From the NCBI GenBank assembly GCA_947652115.1, contig OX393571.1, positions 12,313,334 to 12,377,333 of the forward strand: DNA of 64,000 bases, given 5' to 3'. The position numbers and the translations under genes are program-made. This DNA is from Blastomussa wellsi (Eukaryota; Cnidaria; Anthozoa; Scleractinia; Plerogyridae). Positions 12,501 to 26,400 of the stretch are shown here, in pieces (positions within the stretch are counted from its first letter, which is position 1; each line of letters opens with the position of its first letter). Below the pieces are notes generated by a model that saw nothing but the letters and a program-made list of their open reading frames with translations, was not told where the DNA came from and made no database searches.

Positions 12501-14496
12501 TGACAATCACATTTGACAACACAGACAAGAAGCAAAGCCCTTTAGGATATGAATCATTTGATGAAATTACAGTTTCTAGGCAGGTAAGTATACTTTAAAG
12601 TCATTTATTTGTATTGCATTGCGTATTCTTACCGTGGATAATTTTATCTGTAATAAGCAGGTGCACAGGGTTCATACGGGTCCTGGAAAACCTGGAAAGT
12701 CCTGGAATTTTATTATGGCATTTTCCAGGACTGGAAAGTCCTGGAAAAAGATTACATGCCCTGGAAAGTCCTGGAAATCTGTTAAAATCAAGAAATGAAT
12801 TTTTCTGCACTAACTTTATAAGAAATGCGATGCTTACAGTTCTGAGAATTTATATTGGGATCTTGGAAGGGAAAAGGGTTAAATGTGAATTTTGGAGTCC
12901 AGGAAAATTCGTTGTGAGCCCTGGAAAAGTCCTGAAAATTTGTCTGTGAAATGGGGTACGAACCCTGGGTGCATATTAAAAAATAACAGCTTTTTCTCTG
13001 TGCACCAGAGATGGAGGTATATGTAGTATACATGTACCGGTATATTAACATGCTGATCGGTTGTACGTGTCGACAAAAATTCTGTATGTCTAACTTCTAG
13101 GTTGTTATTGGAGGTCGAAACAAGTACCTGATCAATGGTTGCAATGCTAATAACACCAGAGTACAAGACTTGTTTCGTTCAGTTCAACTTAATGTCAACA
13201 ATCCACACTTTCTCATCATGCAGGTTAGTAAAATATCTTGGAAGCCTAATGGTTACTGTACTGGCCTGGACTCCTAATAATTTGGGCAGTCTGGGTCTTA
13301 GGCCTGGCCAGGGTACTCCATAAACATTGGTCTTGGGCAATTAAAAGGCACTTTACTCTCACCTCTCTTTACCCAGGTATAGTACATGTACATGACAGTT
13401 ACTGGTATATAAATGGTTACTGGAGAATTTAATGCTGGGGGTAACCCTGTGATGGATTGGCATCCTATGTTACATGTAGTTATTGCATGCTAAGGAAACC
13501 TTGATAAGCTCCGGCCTGATTGGCCAATATGCTGGTACACAGACTTTACAATTACATGTATTATACCTTAACCCTTGGATTTTTTTTACAATTTCAGGGT
13601 AGAATCACAAAAGTCCTGAACATGAAGCCACCAGAAGTAAGTTTACTGAAGTTATGTACAGTTTCCTGGCAGTGGCTAGATATGGTTTCATTATTTTGGC
13701 CAAACACCAAATGACAGAAATAAATAAAGCAAAAAAAAAAGCAATAAAAATAAATCAATTAATAAATGTGAAAATAAAATCTACAAGTCAGGAAACTTGA
13801 TCTTACCTGAGCTCAAGCCTCTTAGGGAAAAAAGATTTAGAGACACATTGTAAATTTATTATCTCATGTAGTCTTGCTTCGCTAGGCATGGCATTAAGTG
13901 TATGTACTACTGTATTTTTAATTTTCTAGATACTATCAATGATTGAAGAAGCAGCAGGAACCAGAATGTATGAGAGTAAAAAGCAGTCTGCACAGCGCAC
14001 CATCGAGAAAAAGGACAGCAAACTGCAAGAGATTGAAACGGTAAGAAAATTAATTTTTCCGTATTCCAAATTAAACTCATCAACAAAAATGGACGTGTGG
14101 GATGTGGCCCAACAAATAAATTGGAAACTTGTAATGATTTGTTGGGAACTGTGTTGATTTGACCCGTTGGAATAACTTGAATGGCACCTTGCCTCAAAAA
14201 CTTGACTGGAACCCTGCCTCTGAGTGTAATGGGTAACCGTGGCAACCCTGTGAGTGGCATCCACCCAGGATGCTAATCAGTGAAACTGTAATCATACTGA
14301 CGGTATAATACTTACCGATGGGAGGGCTGGGTAGAGGAGCAGGACACTAGCAAAACGGGTGCCACAGAATGTAACACAAGCAATGAACAATTTTGTTTTA
14401 GGATCAACATGTACATGTACATGCAGTAATGTACTGTGTTCTCTCTTTCAGATTGTTACAGAAGAAATAACTCCAACCCTTACTAAACTGAAAGAG
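9575..14496 (+). CDS. SMC2: SMC2 exons 1-6: N-terminal ATPase half-head
   Basis: Exons: 9575-9742, 12434-12583, 13101-13223, 13598-13636, 13930-14040, 14452-14496, all phase 0, encoding residues 1-212. The start ATG at 9575 gives [15 protein letters not shown], the standard SMC2 N-terminus; the in-frame TTG at 9569 is not needed. Walker A GLNGSGKS is at 32-39, followed by [17 protein letters not shown]. The Q-loop Gln lies in LIMQGRITKV (Q147). [12 protein letters not shown], typical of SMC proteins, leads into the first coiled coil. Exon 4 is a 13-codon micro-exon. Confidence 0.96.
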
Positions 14497-17400
14497 GTTA
14501 GAACCAGAAATGAAATTCCCCTCACAGCATAACATAAGTGAATTTACTTCCTTGCTTTCTGGGCCAATCAAATGCTTTGTACTGTTCGCTTTTTCTGCTG
14601 GTGAGAAAAGCCATATCCCACAGGTCTTGGAATTCTGGCTGATGTGGTTCTCAATTGCAGCTAAGAGTTCTAGTTTTTAGTCTATAAAATTTCTCTGTTG
14701 TCATTTAATACTAGTCTGAAGTTAAGGTTAAATATTCATATTAATAAATGGATCAAATAAAAAGCCATCAATTTCAAAAGTTTTTTTCCGAGCTCAGTGC
14801 AGATGAAATAATTGCTTTATATTCAATGTGCCTAATAAGGTTAAATAATAACGTTATTTTCAGTTGTGTTAAATTGTAAAATTAAACGAAACTTACCGTA
14901 AGTTGAAGTTTGATTGAGATTCTACGAAGTCATTGGTCTGGAGCTAAGGAGTCAGGTGAGATATGCGCGCGAAACCAGAGCGGTCACACTTTAAAGGCGA
15001 ATGATCAGGACTGTTGTAATAATAGGGTGGGTAGCCCAGATGGGAGGGCACCTGACTCCTTAGCTCCAGACCAATGACTTCGTAGAATCTCAATCAAACT
15101 TCAACTTACGGTAAGTTTCGTTTAATTTTACAATTCTACTTCGTCATTGGTCAATGTCGCTAAGGAGTCACGTGAGACTTTAAAGCGTCATGATCATGAG
15201 CAGAAACCATGAACATCAATAAAATTTAATGCAAAATAGCAACAACAGGGTGCTGAACAAAGCACATATCACTTAGAAATATCTTCCAGTGAGTAACAGT
15301 AACAATATGAACAAGTCTGGTCAATCATGTAAGAAGTATTAACAGCTGTTATGCAAAAGTTCATGCCCAAAATTTTTGGCAGTGTCTTGGATAGGCTTAT
15401 TGTAAAATCGAGCAAAGGTGCTCTCACTACTCCAACCTGCTGTAGACAAGATAGTGTCAATAGGGACCAGTTTTTCCTTTGCAGCTGAAGTTGCAGCTGC
15501 TCTTGTGCTGTGAGCTTTATACACACTAGTGTCAATTCCTGCTTTGGTCATGACATTCTTGAGCCACCGAGCAATGGTGTTAGTTGACACCGGTTTGTGA
15601 GGTTTCTGATGGCCAATCAGCAACTGGTCAGCTTCACCTCTTAGTTGAGATGTCCTGTCAATATAGGCTTGTAGATGACGTACAACACACAGGTTCTTGT
15701 CAGGCTCGTATGCCAAAAACTCAATTCGACCCAGATGCTTACCTGGCCGAGTGGTCTTCAGAGGGGTGTCAATCGTAAATACACATTTGTCTGCAGTTAA
15801 GGCCATTGAGGTTAGAGTGAGAGCCTTCAGTGTCTGTACTCTCTGGCCAGACAAGAGAGCAAGTAACATGGTTAGCTTCCAAGACATGTCTCTAAGACTC
15901 AATTCCACTCCAAGATTCCAGGTGGCAAGTACCTTTAGGACAGAGTTTACGTCCCATATTTCTTTGTATCGTGGAAGGGAAGGCCTAGTTTCAAAAGCGC
16001 CTTTAACAAACCTGGTAACAAGCGGATGGCTGCCAAAGTGAACACCCCCTGGAAGCACAATAAGTGATGACAGGGCACTACGTGCAGTGTTTATACAGCT
16101 GTACCCTACACCAGTAGTAAATAGTTCTCCAAGGAAATTTATACCATCCTGTAAAGTGGCCTGAAGGGGATTAATGTTCCGTCGACTGCAGAATGATTCC
16201 CACTTCTTGTGGTAAATTCGGTACTGAGTTGTGGTGCCTGATCTCCAGGACTGCAAGATGATCCTTGAAGCTTCTGTCGAAATTCCTTGGCTTTCAAGAG
16301 ATCTCCAGACAAGTGACACATCAGCAGCTCCAGTTTTGGATACAGAGGGTGAATCATTTCTGGGCTGCTTGGGAGAAACAGCAACCTCTTTCTGCAGGGT
16401 AGTAGTACTGGATTGTCGATCAGCATTCTCATCAAGACAGGCCACCATGTTTGGGTTGGCCATTTTGGAACAATGATAATTCCTTGAACCCTCTCCCATT
16501 GAATCTTTTGCAATACTCTGCTGATAAGAGAAAATGGAGGGAACATATAAGGCACATATTGCTTCCATGATAAGTGAAATGCATCAACTGCCACAGCCCC
16601 TGGATCAGGGTGCCAGGAGACATAAGGCTGAAGCTGGTGGTTTAGTCTGGAAGCGAATAAGTCAATATTGGGCACAACCTTAACTACATTGAGGCAGTCC
16701 CTGAAAATAGTTCTGTCTAGTGTCCACTCAAGTTGTGAGTGAGACTGTCTGGATTGTTTATCAGCTTCCACATTCTCTATGCCTGGGATATGGGCAGCTG
16801 TAAGCCAAATATTTCTTTCAGCACACCATAACCAAATTTCTTTGGCAAGGTCATTTCTTTTCTCAGAGCTACTAGTACCCATATGGTTTACATCAGACAG
16901 GGCAGTCATATTATCAACCATGACCTTCACATGCTGCCCATTAAGGATCGATGAAAAAGATTTCAGAGCCAAGTAAATGGCCAGGAGCTCCAAATAGTTT
17001 ATGTGGTTTCTGGCCTCCTCTGGAGTCCAGTGGCCACCTGTACTGGTGTCATTTAGGGCACAGCCCCAGCCAGTGGATGAGGCATCAGTGGTCATGACAA
17101 CAGAAGGCTCACCATGACTAATGACATTGTAGCTTGCTTCAAGGTGTGTGTTCCACCACATTAATTCTTTACAAGCTTTCTCTGATACTTTCATAAAAGC
17201 ATCATAATCACCCTTGCTGTATCTTAGGGCCAGAGTTTTCTCCCTCTCTAATTGGCGGAAATAAAGTGGGCCAAACATGACACCTGGGAAACTAGATACC
17301 ATATACCCAAGGGCCCTGGAAACCTCCCGTATAGTGGTTTTGGGGGCCTTGATAAGCTTGGTACAGACTGATTGTAGCTTGTCAATTTTTTCATTTGTCA

Positions 17401-20400
17401 AATAAATTTTCATCTGGACTGAGTCCAAGACAAACCCCAAAAATACTAACTTTTGTGTAGGGGTAAAAATTGACTTCTGAGGGTGAAGAATGAAACCCAA
17501 TGAGAGGAACATTTTCACAGTGTCTAGGACATTAGCTAAGCATTCCTCATAACTTCCACCTTGTAGGTATGAGTCATCAATATAAGGTGAGTTTATATGT
17601 CCAAGTTGCCTCAAAACTGCGTAGGCTGGCTTCATAAGTTTGGTGAACTTTCTCGGACAGAAAGCTAAGCCATTAGGAAAACAGGTAAACTGATACAATT
17701 TACCAGCCCATTCAAACTTAAGGTACTTCTGGTGTGCAACCGCAATGGGGACAGAGTAATAGGCGTCCTTTAGATCCACAGATGCCATATAGCAGTTAGG
17801 TGTTATAAGGCTTATTACACTTTGAAGTGTATCCATTTTAAAGTGGTTGTATTGTACATGCTTATTCAGGTTTTTAAGATTTAGTATCATCCTGTGAGAT
17901 CCATCTTTTTTGGGTCGCACAAAAACAGAAGAGATAAACTCCCCTGGCTCATGTCTGGTTTTAACAATAACTGCTTTCTTAAGCAGGCTTGTAACCTCTT
18001 TAGAAATGATAGCATTTTCTGCAGCACTAAAACATTGCATTGTAGGGGTGTGTGTTTGACAAGGCTTAGTGTCAAATTCAATGTATTGCCCTGACACCAT
18101 TTGAAGAATCTCAGTGTCTGAGGTAATTTTTTGCCAACAATGGACAAATTTTGCCAGCCTACCGCTTTTGAAGCAACTTATTTGTTCAACAAGGTAAGCT
18201 ATTAGTGTAGGAATAAAGCCTTCAAACTGATTTACCTGTAGCAATTGAAGCTTTGGCATGATATCATCATCAGTGTTTATTTTTTGCTGGTTTCCTCCTT
18301 TTTCTTCCAGTTTCTCTGTGGTTTCCACTTGGACTGGAAGTGGCCCTTGCCTAAAAAAGGCTGGCTCTGTTTCTGTCGATATGGAGGTTTGGTGGAAGAT
18401 TTGGAGCTATTGTGAACAGCCGTATGACTTATTCGATTTGATGCTCGAATCGCAGTAAGCTGCGACTGAAGCTTGTCGCCAAATAGCAAGGTTGTAACCG
18501 GTGTTTGAGAAGAACACAGTGACCCATACTCCTTGTTTAGGTTGGGTTTGATAGCTTCCCGTCTACGTAGCGAGAGCTCGTAATTCGTGTGGCCCAACAG
18601 GGCAATAGCATCGATTTGTGCTGTGAGTAATGCACTCGTGTCAAGCTTCCTACCTTGGCTTCTAAAATCCATGAGCGTCTGGGTTGATTGTGCAATAATG
18701 GCTCCAACCTTCACTATCATGTTCTGAATAGCGGACAATCTGAGGTCCTGCTTTTTCCCATAATGGGATAATTTTTCCCAAATCTCAGGGTTCACCTTGG
18801 GAGCAACAAGTTTCTCGCAGTTTTCAGGGCGATCGTATTTCTCGACCGTTTCTTTGACCTTGTTCTCGCCAAGTTTTGAAGCCCATCTCTTATTGATAAT
18901 TTCAGCAAGTTGCTTAGAGATTGGGCTGCTCACTTTGTCATCTTTGGAGAAGTCTAGGGCCAGTTTCTTTAAAAGTTCGTCTTCGCCATCATTTTTGCAG
19001 GAGTCCTGCGAGCTGGCGGACGACTTTTTGGCGCCTTCAGCCTCGTTCTCCGCGTTGGTCGCAAGAAGCTCGTGAACGTCTGCATCATCGCTCTCACTGT
19101 CAGTTTCACCTTCTTCACTGACTTCAACTCGAGACTTCTTTGTTTTCCCATTTAAAGGGTTTAAATTCCCAGAGCGAGCGTCTCGCTTTGCTGGGTACTG
19201 CTTTGACAAAGTAGCGAACGCTTCACCCATGGCGGACATTGAACCCGCCATGTGATCCATGTTTTGGTTCAATTTTGCGAGTACACTCAATAGCGAGTCG
19301 CTATTTTCGAGTGCAGATTCTTCTAAAAGGTCGTCCTCAATTTCCTCTGTGGAAGGAGGCCCCGTTCCTTCGGGGTTATCTTCGGAATTTGTTGAGTTCG
19401 CCATAAGAAAAATTTAACGTGCAACTACTACAAAGGTTCGCTTGCAAGTGACCGCTCTGGTTTCGCGCGCATATCTCACGTGACTCCTTAGCGACATTGA
19501 CCAACGACGAAGTAGAATCAAAGCATGATATCCAACATACAGTATGATACTCGGCCAGGAAGGTTAAGGTCAAGCGGTGGTTTGCTTATTTTTTTTTTTC
19601 TTACACTGCTTTGAAGGTCTTTGAATGTAAAGATGTCAATTCTCTTTCTAATGTTGGTATAATTAAAACTCTAAGCCAATTGAAGTATTGGAGGGTAGGT
19701 GCTGTTAAGGTAGCGACAGTGGAGAGCAGCACGCTTCTCAGCAGCAAGGAGGTCACCATGGCAACCGAACTACATCCCACCTCCAAGGCTTTTGTCAATA
19801 TAACACTGACAGAAACAGTGTGTGAAATGAATACTTAACAAAGACTGTGGGGGGAGGGAGAGAAACAAAGCGAGCAAGCTAGAAGGCAATGTAATCAAAG
19901 CACATGGCAGTGCTGTGCCCCTGCAAACCTCCCTGGAAACTCCCACATAATAATTATTAATAAAGCTGCCGCATTGGCTTAGTTTTAACCTTGCCTAAAT
20001 TTCATTTAGCCTCATTGAATAGATCAAATAAAAAAAAACATCCTTTTCAAAAGGTTTCTCAAGTGCAGTACCACTGGAATATTTGTTTCCTGGTTGTTAT
20101 GTAATTTCAACTGAAAATCCTGGTGGAAGTCTTTACATTATATTAGATTGTCTCTCGTTTATAATTTGATTAATAGTTATTAATAATTAACTTTCAAATA
20201 TAGTTGATCAAGTAGGGGTTTGGGACAGGTCTGCGACAAAGTGAAAAGAGCTACGCTTGCACATCAGTGCAGCTAAAAAATTAATACTGACTGAGCTTTT
20301 GTTTTGGCCAAAATTAAGTTGCTGTTTAATTAAGGTGATCGTATTAATGAGGTAGCCAGATGTCTTCCACTGTACTTAATGGAAATAAAATATTAAATAA

Positions 20401-23400
20401 GATCATCCAGTGTTTCACATGAGTGTGATTATAACTTAAACTTACAAACGTTTTACTGCAACTTGCCCACAATAATCAGAAATCACAACATGTATGTCAA
20501 TTCGTTTTTTTAGGAAAGAGCTTCCTATCTTGAATACCAAAAGGTCATGAGAGAAGTGGAGCATCTTTCAAAAATGTATATAGCACACCAGTTTGTGCTA
20601 GCCGAGGTAAATTGAGAAGTACTGTATTGAGCACTTAAAGGACCCCAGTCAGCCACGTCTTTGTTGTCGAAACGAATGAAATCTCTGTGAAAAAACTGAA
20701 GATGATTACATGTAAAACATGCTTCGAGCAATGCAACAATATTTGGCTTCCCTACACAATATCAATAATTCTGATGGCATTGAAAATGGCAGAGGCTGAC
20801 TAGGAAGAAGCGATGTCACTTTTTGTGCCTTTTGAAAACTTTACCCTAAGTTTGGCAAATTGTCATTTGTAGTCTGTCTCAGTCTTCTCCATCCTTGACC
20901 ATCCGTGATCCTTTTTGGTTTAGTATCACCTCCTTGGTGTTTTTCTTCCTTAGTAAACTATTAGTTTTAGGTTTTCTACATTTAGAGTAATTTGGCTTCT
21001 TGCCAAAAATAAGTCAAAATATTGTGATGTACCTCCTTTAAAGTGGTAATAATAATTATTATTCTGTTTTTTCAACTGCAGGGTACCACCATGCACTTGA
21101 AATGTAATTGTAATAATATTTTATTAGCGTTAAGAAACTGAATTTTTTTAAATGTATATTGCTTTTAGGATGTACAGAAAAAGTCTGGAATTGAACTGGA
21201 GAATATCAAACTGGAGAATGTGAAACTTCGCGAGAAATTAGTGGAGGTTCATATAACTTCTTAATCTGGTCTAAAATAATTGTGCTGAAAACAATACTGT
21301 AGCTGCCTTCCCACTGTTGTTGAAGCGTAATTGCATGTACTAAAGTGTTTGCCTAGGTTACCTACCTGATCTGGCAAATTAATAACAAATTGTTATAATT
21401 ATAATATATCGCTGTACGTCACAAGGACTAGAAACTGGCATGATGATAAAAAACTTGATTGGCTGGCATCTAGACCTGTTACATTTTGTTACGAAAAATT
21501 TGCAAGCGAAAGTACCAAATCATTTTATTTGCCCCCAGCATTATTTTGCATTTTGCCAGTACCCATTTATACACCTGGGGGAGATAGGCACTGGGAGAGT
21601 AAAGTGTCTTGTCCAGGAACACAATGCAGTGCCCCAGCTGAGGCTTGAACGTGGACTGTCCAACCTGAGTCCAGCACACTGACCATTCAACCACAGTGCC
21701 TCCCAAGAGCTTAAATGACAGACTTCTTACTAATTATTTGGTGAGAGCACAAGGAATTTGAACCACTGGAAAATTCAGGGTTAGCACTTCACCTTAAAAA
21801 TTTATAATTATGGAAGCCTGCACTTGCTGCCATAAGGTTGTAAACTATATGAACAATAATAACTATTATTAAATTATTTTTAACACCTGCGATGTTGATA
21901 TCTGACAGATTGAAGAAAAGATAAAAGAAATCAGTGCAGTCATTGCTGAATTAGAAAAGAAAAGGAGTGCTGTAAGTTTTATTTAAATTTTTAATGCAAA
22001 ACTATCTTTGATAACAGATAACTGACAACATAATCCAGTGAAATTCTAAGTTCTCAAACCTCAAAGAGAAATAAAGCTACATATATACATACTACAATGT
22101 AGTTAGAGTGGTTTTCACTTCAGTGTTGAAAGTAATTCTGCATTTGCTTTGGTTTTGCATTACTTCCCTCAGTGATCGGTTTAAATATTGCTCCTCTTTT
22201 TCAACCAATCAAAAGTATGGTAAAACCAAAACCAATTGTGACCTGTGCATGCATGTTTTCCTGTGCTTTGTGTTGGCAGTGTAATTACTTTGAGTTTTGA
22301 TTTGTTCACTGGATTGTCTTTAGGGCTCGACACTAACGGTAGTTTGGTTAGTAGGTTTTCGATTCCACTTGCCACTTTGGCTAGCTAGTAAACAAAATGA
22401 ATGAAATTGGCTGAAGAAGTTTCTGTTTTCCTCAAGCAAGACAAAAACAAACACTTTGCTTGGAAAGTTGGAAACTGAAGATAAGAATTTCATCATGGAC
22501 ATCTCATGCTACCAGACTATGTTCCACAAAAATTGTTTTATTATTGAAACTGATTTCAGAACAATGCAATTGCCAACATCATGCATTCAAAGAAAGTTGC
22601 TTGCTTTGTGCTTCCAAGTCTTGCTAGGGATCAACTGTCATCGGACCTAGCCAACACCAACGCTGGGCTAGTAAAATTTTTTTTGACTAGTAACAGCTAA
22701 GTTGTCACTAGCCACGAGGCTAGTAAGCTGAAAAGTTAGTGTCCAGCACTGAGTCTTCGTCCTTTAGTTACTTTGGTTTTGGTGTAATGACACTCAATTG
22801 AAACTTGCTCGAACCGTGTCTGCCTGCTGTTCTTTCTTCCCTTTCTTTTTCAATTCCTTTATTCTCCTTTCTCACTTCATACGTACCTTACTTACATGCA
22901 TACCCTTACTGCTTCCAGTAAAAACTTGTGAATGAGCTGCACTTGCAGATAAGCCGCATCCCCAATTTGGGAGCTCAGACTTTGAAAAAAAGTAAAGACA
23001 ACAAAGTCGGCGTTCGGCGTCTACGGACCCACGACAGCAGATTGCTTTCTGCACTCTCATAGGCGCAATCGTCATGATGGCTACATGAAGTAAGCTTGGG
23101 CCGCCTGTGGGTAGTTGAGCTTGAAATGTTCAGAGGAGTTTGGGCACGTGAAGCATAGCAAACATGACAGAATACTTATACACAGGTTTTTATGGTATTT
23201 AGTCGAGAACATGCCAAACATTGCTTTACCTTATTATTCTTTCAATAGGAATCAGAATCAGCCATGAAAGAGCTAGAAAAGCTCTTTGATGAGGCTTCTA
23301 AGGTAATTAAAAGATCAAACACGCATTACAAAATGTACACCTGTTGTTAAGCAACTGTAAAAGTTTAAAACAATGTAATTGCAAGGGTACAAAGAAGTTG

Positions 23401-26400
23401 AATTTCGAAGCCAGGAAGTACTAGCCCGGAGGTCATTTCCACTAGCCTGAAAAAATTCTTGGAAGTGTGATGAATGAATGAATGAATTAATTTGTGAAAA
23501 CTTTCAATTGCCCATCGGGCATGTGAAGGATAAAATCCACTAGCCCGATGACAAAATCCACTAGCCCCAGGCTATCGGACACTAACTTCCATGTACGCTG
23601 GCTTGTATAACCTTTATCAGTTCTGAGATATTAATAATATTTTATGTATGCACGCATGTACTGAGAGGAGTGTAACATCTAACAGGGCTGCAAATACCGG
23701 TATTTGTTTTCCTGTGAAAGGACATGTGTCCGACCAAGTCAGCATTTTAATCCGACAAAACAGTACTTGTGAAGGCGGATGTAATAGGTACATTACAGCT
23801 CGAAAATACATTATTACTGCGGAACATTGGCATTTGCATTGAAAGGCAAAAATGAAAATTGTCTGGATAAGCTGGCCGATCACAGTTGGGATTTACTATG
23901 CTGTACATGTTGGTCTGTGGTTTTATTGCCACACTCAGTGGAAATAAGTCATCAAACTTACAAATACTTACCCATCAAACTTACTCATACTTACCAAGAG
24001 GGAAATGTAACACAAGCAAATGGCTTGACCTCAACAGGAGACCAGTAACATTACTGAGCCCTTGCAAAGCCTTGGGGTGCCCCAGATTCACAAATGTGAT
24101 TTCTGGCCAGCATTGTCTCTAGTTTAACCTCACCTAAATTACATTTAACCACATTCAATTTTGTTTAACTTGGTAGGCTGATGTCAAGGCAAATTCTGAT
24201 TTGAAACATGTGAAAGATACCTTAGCTACTGAGAAGAAAAAGAAGAAAACACTCATGAAAAACCTTGATGATGTGAGTAATTATTGACTACAAAGTTACA
24301 AGTAGGAGGCACAGTGAGCTTATGCGCTTGACTCTTGATCAAATGGTCTGGTTTTCGGTTTGAGTACCGGGAATATTATTTGAAAACATTATTTGGGCTG
24401 GTCAATTAGTTTTATCATTTTCTAGCGTGGAAAAAGCATTTAGCATTATTTTGACTTGCATTAAAGGACTGCTGAATATCAAATGATTCAACTGAAAATT
24501 GTTGGATGAGTGTTCTTTAGGAAACTTTGACCAATCAACTGCTTCAACTGAATTTGATACCAGTTGGAGAAGGAAATCCACCAAATTCCAAAAAAATGAA
24601 TATGGGTCTTATTGGCCATAGACAGTAGATTTTGTACCCCGAGCCTCGAGTTGAAATGTTTGGGAACAAGTTTCTGCGTGGCAAAACAAAAGTTTTCAAT
24701 CCCTCGGGAATCGACATGGCTGCTGTGTGATTAAGGCCCATAAACTGAACCCGTCCAATCTTAAACATGACCGTAAGTTGATAGCAATAATATTATTTAT
24801 ATTATATTTTAATTTTTTGTCTTCATTAGGATCAATCTCAAATTAAAAATAAAGAAAAAGAAATTAAAAAGTTGGGTGATCTTCTTGTAAAGCTAGAGGA
24901 AAAAAGTCTAGCAGACAGCGAAGCAGTTAAAACGGCACAGGATCATTTCCATGCAGTGTCAGCAGGGTTATCCAGCAATGAAGGTGGAGAGGACAAAACC
25001 CTTGCAGACCAAATCATGAGTAAGCTGCTTACAACTTTTATTGATGATGCAAGTATTTTAAGTGTTGTGAAGGTAACACCGAAAGGCCATCCCTAGCCCA
25101 GGGATTTCAAAAATAATATCCCTATCCCAGGGGTTTCAAAACATCCCTAGTCCAGGGGTTTCAAAACATCCATAGCCCAGGGGTTTCAAAACCTCCCTAT
25201 CCCAGGGGTTTCAAAGCATCCCTGTCCCAGGGGTTTCAAAACATCCCTAAACCCTTGCAGACCAAATCATCGGTAAGTTTCTTACAGCTTTCATTAGTGA
25301 TGCAAGGTTTTTAAGTGTTGTGAAGGTAACACAGAAAGGCCATCCTTAGACCAGGGGTTTCAAAAATAATATCCCTATCCCAGGGGTTTCAAAACAATCA
25401 ATCAAACTGTCAATCAATGTTGGAACATTGCAGAGTTCCCATCAAAGAGCATCTGGTTTGATTATAAATGTTGCCAGTTACACTCTACTATGGTCATTGC
25501 AACCAGGTTGCGTCAATAACATTTCACATGTCACAGCCACCAACTAGCTCTCCCAGCTCCTGACCCTTCAAAACATTTTGAAACCTCTGCTATATATCCA
25601 ATTGCCCTTTTAATATAATTTAATACAATTGCACTTTTAATATAATTATGAACACTTAGTTGCAAATTTTAACTGTTGTTTCACAGCTTGTAAGAATGAA
25701 ATCAGCTCTGCTGAAACTGAATCTAAACAGGCCCAGATGAAGTAAGTGACCTTTTCTTGTGATCACTTCCAAGACGCAAAGATCCCAACCCTCTCGATTT
25801 GATCAGAAGTCTCCTGAGAACCTAAATTTGCAAAATTAATTTTGTGGGGGGAGGGGGACATTCCCCTGGACCCCCTAGGGGCTTGTGCTTTTGGCACTAA
25901 AATTGCTCCCTATAGAGTGGTAAAGTGTGGCGTCACAAATATTTAAATTTTTGAAATTATGGGATTCATTAAGATCTTCAGAAAGTACACAATGAAAAAT
26001 GCCCACTTGCCAAAAATCAGCATCTTATTTCAATCTGGGGGTGAGAGATTGGCCCTTTCCTTCAGTGACTCCATACAAATGGTTGCAATTTTGTCTCTGT
26101 TCTAAACGGTTTAGAACAGAGACAAAATTACAAGGATTTCTATGGAGTCACTGAAGCATGAAAGGGCCAATATCTCACCCCCAGTTTGAAATGAGATACT
26201 GATTTTTGGCAAGTGGGCATTCTTCATCATGCACTTTCAGAATATGTCACCAAATGCCATAATTTCATAAATTTGGTTTTTGTGACGTCATCACTTTACC
26301 ACTCTATTTCCCTTCAAAAGGGGGTTGGCATCTCTGTAAAAAACATCATTATTTTCTTTGAGTACACATTTATGAAAGGTGCTTCAGGTCGTGTATAGAC

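Larger units (their letters stand above)
14872..19518 (-). mobile_element. DIRS-type tyrosine-recombinase retrotransposon, apparently intact
   Basis: A 4.65-kb element on the minus strand within SMC2 intron 6. Gene order is gag-like, RT/RNase H, then tyrosine recombinase, all open. The 5' terminal repeat (19449-19518) is inverted relative to the 3' one (14925-14992). The 3' terminal repeat is extended outward by about 50 bases to 14872. The internal complementary region at 15049-15172 joins sequences matching both outer ends, as in DIRS elements, which replicate through a circle and integrate by a recombinase. A shared AAT trinucleotide occurs at both borders (14872-14874 and 19516-19518), with no longer target duplication. 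The lack of stops implies recent insertion. Antisense orientation to SMC2 is common for tolerated intron insertions. Confidence 0.9.

Noticed and set aside
15269..19573. Open frames on the + strand and in alternative phases across the DIRS element
   Set aside because: Shadows of the three real minus-strand ORFs.
25080..25400. CRISPR-like spaced repeats
   Set aside because: A eukaryotic intron minisatellite with variable units and no unique spacers of constant length.
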